Below, piece after piece: positions 33,004 through 39,060 of a stretch of 39,060 nt of DNA. The translations under genes were made by a program, and so were the position numbers. Below the pieces are notes generated by a model. It searched no databases and was not told the origin of the DNA. It worked only from the letters and a program-made list of their open reading frames with translations. Source of the stretch: JBEATZ01 sp041178545 (GTDB lineage Bacteria; Planctomycetota; UBA1135; UBA2386); the NCBI GenBank assembly GCA_041178545.1, contig JBEGVB010000164.1, positions 1 through 39,060 on the forward strand. The letters are read 5' to 3'. Position 1 is the stretch's first letter. Every line of letters starts with the position of its first letter.

Positions 33004-33696
33004 TCAGGAGTCGACGCGCCGGAACCTGAGGAAGTAGTTCTCCTCGAGGCCGACGTCGCGTTCCTCCACCAGCTGGAAGCCGAACGACTCGAGCTCTGCA
33101 ACCACCTCCTGCTTGCCGAGGCGCACGTGGTCGAGCGTCCACGCGCGGCTCACACCCGGGATGCGCTCGAAGTCCACCACCACCAAGGCACCCTCGGGCC
33201 GCAGTGCGCGGTGGATGGATCCCATGGTGGAACGCGGGTACTCGAAGTGGTGGTAGGTGTCGCACAGGAAGACGACGTCGACCGAGGCCACCGGGAGCTC
33301 CGCAGACCGGTCCGTGCACTGCACGGCAGTCACCTGCGGGAGGCCACGTGCCGAGGCACGCTCCCGGAGCAGGGCGACGAACTTGGGCGAGAGCTCCACG
33401 GCGTAGACGCGACCCTGTGGGCCGACGTCCTTGGCGAAGAAGTCGGTGAACACCCCGGTGCCGGCACCCACGTCCGCCACCGCCATGCCGGGCTGGAGCC
33501 CCACGGCGCGTGCGATCGCGGTCCTGCGGGCGAAGATCTCGCGGCTCTCGGCCTCGAAGCGTGCCACCATCTTGTCCACGTCGAGCGTGGGGTCGGTGTA
33601 GTCCTCGTTGATGCCGGGCTTGACGCTCGTCTCGGCAGGGGCTGCAGCACACGCGGCGAGGAACAGGACGCCCAGCAGTCCGGTGAGGATGCGCAT
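33004..33696 (-). CDS. Predicted lipoprotein with a SAM-dependent methyltransferase fold
   Basis: A 230-residue protein. The N-terminus MRILTGLLGVLFLAACA is a lipoprotein signal peptide (lipidated Cys16). The rest is a class I methyltransferase: helix DKMVARFEAESREIFARRTA, motif I VADVGAGTG (about 73-81), acidic motif II ending YAVELS (Glu101), VFLCDTYHHFEYP as motif IV, then a GALVVVDFERIPG strand. All motifs look functional, yet export would place it where SAM is not normally available. The substrate is unknown. Similar exported methyltransferase-like proteins occur in several deep-branching phyla. The ATG at 33696 keeps the signal peptide; a longer frame to 33963 runs through the divergent glycosyltransferase gene. 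The 3' end faces the SelW-like gene 24 bp away. Confidence 0.85.
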   Translation of the reverse strand: MRILTGLLGVLFLAACAAAPAETSVKPGINEDYTDPTLDVDKMVARFEAESREIFARRTAIARAVGLQPGMAVADVGAGTGVFTDFFAKDVGPQGRVYAVELSPKFVALLRERASARGLPQVTAVQCTDRSAELPVASVDVVFLCDTYHHFEYPRSTMGSIHRALRPEGALVVVDFERIPGVSRAWTLDHVRLGKQEVVAELESFGFQLVEERDVGLEENYFLRFRRVDS

Positions 33697-34690
33697 GGCT
33701 GAGAGTCTAGGGCGCGCCCCGTCCGTTGCGATCGTCACGCCGGCCGCGCGCGGCTCCCGCAAGGGCAACCGCGCGACTGCAATCCGCGTGGCCGCCCTGT
33801 TGCGGAGCCTTGGCTGCAACGTGCGCGTGCTGGAGCGCTGGGACGGTGAGACGTGCGATGCACTGGTCGCGCTGCACGCGCAGAAGAGCAGCGACTCGGT
33901 GCTGCGGTTCCACGCAAGCCACCCGGACCGACCCGTGGTCGTGGTGCTCGCGGGAACCGACATCTACCCGGTGTGGGCAGGCACGCCCGAGGCCACTGCA
34001 GCACTCGATGCAGCAACCTTGCTGGTGGGACTGCAGGCAGAGGCTGCAAACGCGGTGCCGGCAAGGTTCCGGCCGAAGGTGCGCACCATCGTGCAGTCCG
34101 CGACCCCGGTGCGGGCAACCCGGGTGCAGGACGGCGTACAGGTCGTCACGCTGGCCCACCTGCGCCCGGTGAAGGATCCGCTGCGCGGACTCGAGGCACT
34201 CGAGTTGCTCCCGCCCTCGCTGCCGCTGCACCTCGTGCTCGCCGGGACAGGGCTGGATGCCGGGCTGGCGTCGCGTGCGCGCGCAGGTGCTGCGCGCGAA
34301 CCGCGCTTCCGCTGGCTGGGGGAACTGGACCGCAAGGCCTCGCGGAACCTGCTCGCCACCAGCCACGCCTGTCTCGTGCCCTCGCGCGGCGAGGGTGGCG
34401 CCAACGTGGTCTCCGAGGCCATCGCCAGCGGCGTTCCCGTGATCGCTTCGGAAATCCCCGGCAACACCGGCATCCTCGGCCGGGACTGGCCCGCGCTCTT
34501 CCCCGTGGGCGACACCGCAGCACTGGCCCGGTTGCTCCACCGCCTCGTGTCAGACGATTCCTTCCGGCAGGCACTCGAGGGGCGCACGGCAGCGTTGGCG
34601 CCGCTGGTGGACCCGGCAAGCGAACGCGCAAGATGGCGCGACTTGCTCTGCGACCTGCGCCTGCTGCCGTCTGGGAACCGGACGGTCTGA
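33695..34690 (+). CDS. Glycosyltransferase resembling selenosugar synthase SenB (TIGR04348-like)
   Basis: A 331-residue GT-B-fold glycosyltransferase. Segments match those I know from the TIGR04348/SenB family: VAIVTPAARGSRKGNRATA near the N-terminus, VRVLERWDGETCDALVALHA, VVVVLAGTDIYP, VTLAHLRPVKDPLRG, RFRWLGELDRK, SRGEGGANVVSEA and PGNTGILG. The donor-binding Glu-rich loop GEGGANVVSEA is intact. SenB makes a selenosugar from selenophosphate and a UDP-sugar in selenoneine biosynthesis. SenA and SenC genes are not in this window, so the product is uncertain. Adjacent selenoprotein supports a selenium role. The ATG at 33695 has GAGG 6 nt upstream; the divergent lipoprotein's ATG overlaps it in one CATG. 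A sulfur-sugar or plain glycosyltransferase role remains possible. Confidence 0.8.
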   Translation: MAESLGRAPSVAIVTPAARGSRKGNRATAIRVAALLRSLGCNVRVLERWDGETCDALVALHAQKSSDSVLRFHASHPDRPVVVVLAGTDIYPVWAGTPEATAALDAATLLVGLQAEAANAVPARFRPKVRTIVQSATPVRATRVQDGVQVVTLAHLRPVKDPLRGLEALELLPPSLPLHLVLAGTGLDAGLASRARAGAAREPRFRWLGELDRKASRNLLATSHACLVPSRGEGGANVVSEAIASGVPVIASEIPGNTGILGRDWPALFPVGDTAALARLLHRLVSDDSFRQALEGRTAALAPLVDPASERARWRDLLCDLRLLPSGNRTV

Positions 34691-34809
34691 ACCCACTCCC
34701 GCGGCGCTGTGCGAACTGCCCAGTGGCCAGCGAGAGCCTGTGCACCTAGCGTTTGCGGGTGAGCTGTCTGCGCCGCATGCGGCAGGCACAGCCGGGGAAA
34801 TCCCAACCG

Positions 34810-36453
34810 ATGCCAAACTCCCGTCACCACAGCAGTGCGCCCATCGCCTTCGTGGCGCTGCTCGGCATGGTGCTCACCTCGGCAGCCACGTGGGCGACCC
34901 GCTCCCGCGAGGAACAACGGGCTCGCGAGGAACTGATGGAAGCGGTGCAGGAGTCCACCCTCCTCCTGCGCAACGAACTGGACCAGTTGCAGCGACGCTT
35001 CGAGCGCATGCAACAGTTCCTCGCCAACGAGCTGGTGGGGCCCAGCCAGCGCGCCGAGTTCCTGCGCATGGCCTCCCAGGCGCGCTTCGAGGCACCGTTC
35101 ATCCGTTGGACCGGTTGGCAGGTGACACCCGTGCTGCGGCCTACCCAGCAGATGGAGCCCACCCCCGACGGCGGCGCGATCCCCATGATGGCGATCCAGC
35201 CTGCCGCCACCCCGGAACAGGTTGTCGAACCCAGTGCACTCAGCAGTGAGTTCGGCACCATCGAGCCAAGTCTCCGACTGGCCCCGCGCGAGACACCGAG
35301 TGCTGCGCCGCACCGGAGCGACGGCAACTCGCTGCTGCTGCTGCGCGCGGCGGTCGTACCTGCCCAAGGGGACCAGCGGCCATCGACCCTCACCATGGGA
35401 ATCGGCCCGGACTCGCTGCTGGTGGTCGCCCGCAACCTGAGGGTCCCTCGACCACTCGACCTGTGGCTCAGCACCCTTGACGAGTCCGGCGACCGGGTCA
35501 CGTCCTCCTGGTCCACCGCCGTCGACTTCGAGCGCGAACTCAACCCGACCTGGCAGAAGCAGGACTTCGAGTGGTGCGGGCTCAAGCTGCGGCTCGAGTC
35601 CATCCAGCCCGGGGCTCCCGGGCACGGGATGAGTGCCACCGCCATCACCGTGATGGGGCTCGGGCTGGTCGGGACCATGGTGGCCACGCTGCTGTTCTCG
35701 GCACGTCGCCGTGAACGCGACCTCGAGCGCCAGGTCAAGGCACGCACCCGCGAGCTGCAGCTCTCGATGTCCGAGCTGCGGAGCTACGGCGAGACGGTGG
35801 CGCGCGAGCTGCGAGACCCGCTCGAACGCATCGACGACTTCTGCCGCGCGCTGCGGACCGAGTGGGCCGAGACGGCCCCGCGTTCGGCCCTGCTGCACGT
35901 CGAGACGATCGGGGCGAACAGCCGCGAGATGGCCGCACGCATCGCGATGCTGCGCCGGATGCCGGAGCTGCTCACCCACGGCCTCGAGCTGCGGGCCATC
36001 GACCTGGACGCAATGGTGCGGCCACTGCTGGCACCGCATGCCGAGGAACAGGCTTCTCGCCACATCCGCATCGACCTGGGCCCGCTGGGCAAGGTCGTCG
36101 CGGACCCGTTGCTGCTGGTGGAGGTGTTCCGCAACCTCATCGAGAACGCGGTCCGTTCGACGCGCGGCCGGAACGCACCGAGCATCACGGTCGAACGACT
36201 GGATGACGCGCGTCGCGCTGTCTTCGCGATCCACGACAACGGGGTCGGGATCACCGAGGAACAGAAGGCTCGGCTCTTCGAGCCACACATGGGTCGCACC
36301 ACCGACCCGGGCGAGGGCACCTCGGGACTCGGACTGGCCCTCTGCAAGCGGATCCTGGAGCGCCATGGCGGCGGCATCCACGCAACCGGGGAACCGGGCA
36401 AGGGGACGAGCTTCGTGTTCTGGCTGCCGCTCGAGTCGTCCGCGATCGACTGA
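34810..36453 (+). CDS. Membrane sensor kinase lacking the phospho-accepting histidine
   Basis: A 547-residue sensor with two membrane helices (about 9-30 and 277-297) flanking a periplasmic domain of about 245 residues. Part of that (RAEFLRMASQARFEAPFIRW) resembles CHASE sensors. A coiled coil (300-325) leads to the dimerisation helix, where the phospho-accepting His of the H-box reads Arg332 (VARELRDPLERI, codon CGC). The ATPase domain looks complete: N-box VFRNLIENAVRST, G1 box HDNGVGI, and GTSGLGLALCKRI. So ATP binding is plausible but His phosphorylation at the normal site is not. No response regulator is adjacent. ATG 34810 is preferred to upstream TTG/ATG codons because it leads straight into the first helix. 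Confidence 0.87.
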   Translation: MPNSRHHSSAPIAFVALLGMVLTSAATWATRSREEQRAREELMEAVQESTLLLRNELDQLQRRFERMQQFLANELVGPSQRAEFLRMASQARFEAPFIRWTGWQVTPVLRPTQQMEPTPDGGAIPMMAIQPAATPEQVVEPSALSSEFGTIEPSLRLAPRETPSAAPHRSDGNSLLLLRAAVVPAQGDQRPSTLTMGIGPDSLLVVARNLRVPRPLDLWLSTLDESGDRVTSSWSTAVDFERELNPTWQKQDFEWCGLKLRLESIQPGAPGHGMSATAITVMGLGLVGTMVATLLFSARRRERDLERQVKARTRELQLSMSELRSYGETVARELRDPLERIDDFCRALRTEWAETAPRSALLHVETIGANSREMAARIAMLRRMPELLTHGLELRAIDLDAMVRPLLAPHAEEQASRHIRIDLGPLGKVVADPLLLVEVFRNLIENAVRSTRGRNAPSITVERLDDARRAVFAIHDNGVGITEEQKARLFEPHMGRTTDPGEGTSGLGLALCKRILERHGGGIHATGEPGKGTSFVFWLPLESSAID

Positions 36454-36477
36454 ACCCGGACACCGCGACGGAGGAGC

Positions 36478-39060
<2,583 letters not shown>

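Noticed and set aside
32790..33101. Minus-strand frame over the SelW-like gene
   Set aside because: Overlaps the SelW-like reading frame and the methyltransferase gene's 3' end; Ser/Arg-rich, no motif.
33964..36381. Long minus-strand frame opposite the SenB-like and sensor-kinase genes
   Set aside because: It spans two well-supported plus-strand genes and an intergenic gap, with no family resemblance.

Overview
The window is a GC-rich bacterial chromosome segment with dense, mostly non-mobile gene content. Its gene families suggest a Gram-negative, aerobic or microaerobic bacterium, most likely a planctomycete or relative. The grounds are a fused CcoN-CcoO oxidase subunit, many exported proteins (beta-helix, calcium-binding type-3 repeats, carboxypeptidase-regulatory repeats) with a recurring C-terminal module, and an exported lipoprotein methyltransferase. 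This taxonomic call is inference. I see no rRNA, tRNA, insertion sequence, prophage or CRISPR array.

Region 1 (1-6182): a cbb3-type cytochrome c oxidase locus on the minus strand, transcribed ccoI-ccoS-ccoNO-ccoQ-ccoP. Every junction overlaps or nearly touches. A divergent TauE/SafE-like membrane protein flanks it. Region 2 (6352-12454): a complete RND efflux system on the plus strand, in the order outer-membrane lipoprotein, adaptor lipoprotein, inner-membrane pump. The pump has an unusual hydrophobic insertion.

Region 3 (12497-23926): exported proteins and regulators. It holds a beta-helix protein with a structured leader that could hide its ribosome binding site, and an orphan LuxR-type response regulator with an altered acidic pocket. 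It also holds two tandem paralogous calcium-binding repeat proteins, a ~907-residue anchored carboxypeptidase-regulatory repeat protein, and a GAF-PAS NarL-type histidine kinase overlapping its response regulator. Region 4 (23916-31650): an HAD phosphatase, a small membrane protein and a DUF72 protein in one operon. These are followed by a secreted protein with a strong terminator, a branched-chain aminotransferase, an exported hypothetical protein, and a two-domain hydrolase that has lost its catalytic residues in both domains.

Region 5 (31838-34690) is the most interesting. After DUF423 and DoxX membrane proteins lies a 74-residue SelW/Rdx-family gene with an in-frame UGA at the family's redox position (CxxU), followed 23 nt later by the apical loop of a hairpin resembling a bacterial SECIS. 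A conventional ORF scan does not see this gene. About 0.7 kb away is a glycosyltransferase that resembles SenB, the selenosugar synthase of selenoneine biosynthesis. It is divergent from an exported lipoprotein methyltransferase, and their two ATG codons interlock in one CATG. Together they suggest a selenium-use locus.

Region 6 (34810-39060): a membrane sensor kinase with an intact ATP-binding domain but Arg in place of the phospho-accepting His, then leucyl-tRNA synthetase running off the right edge. Extremely high GC produces many long antisense open frames, which I left out.
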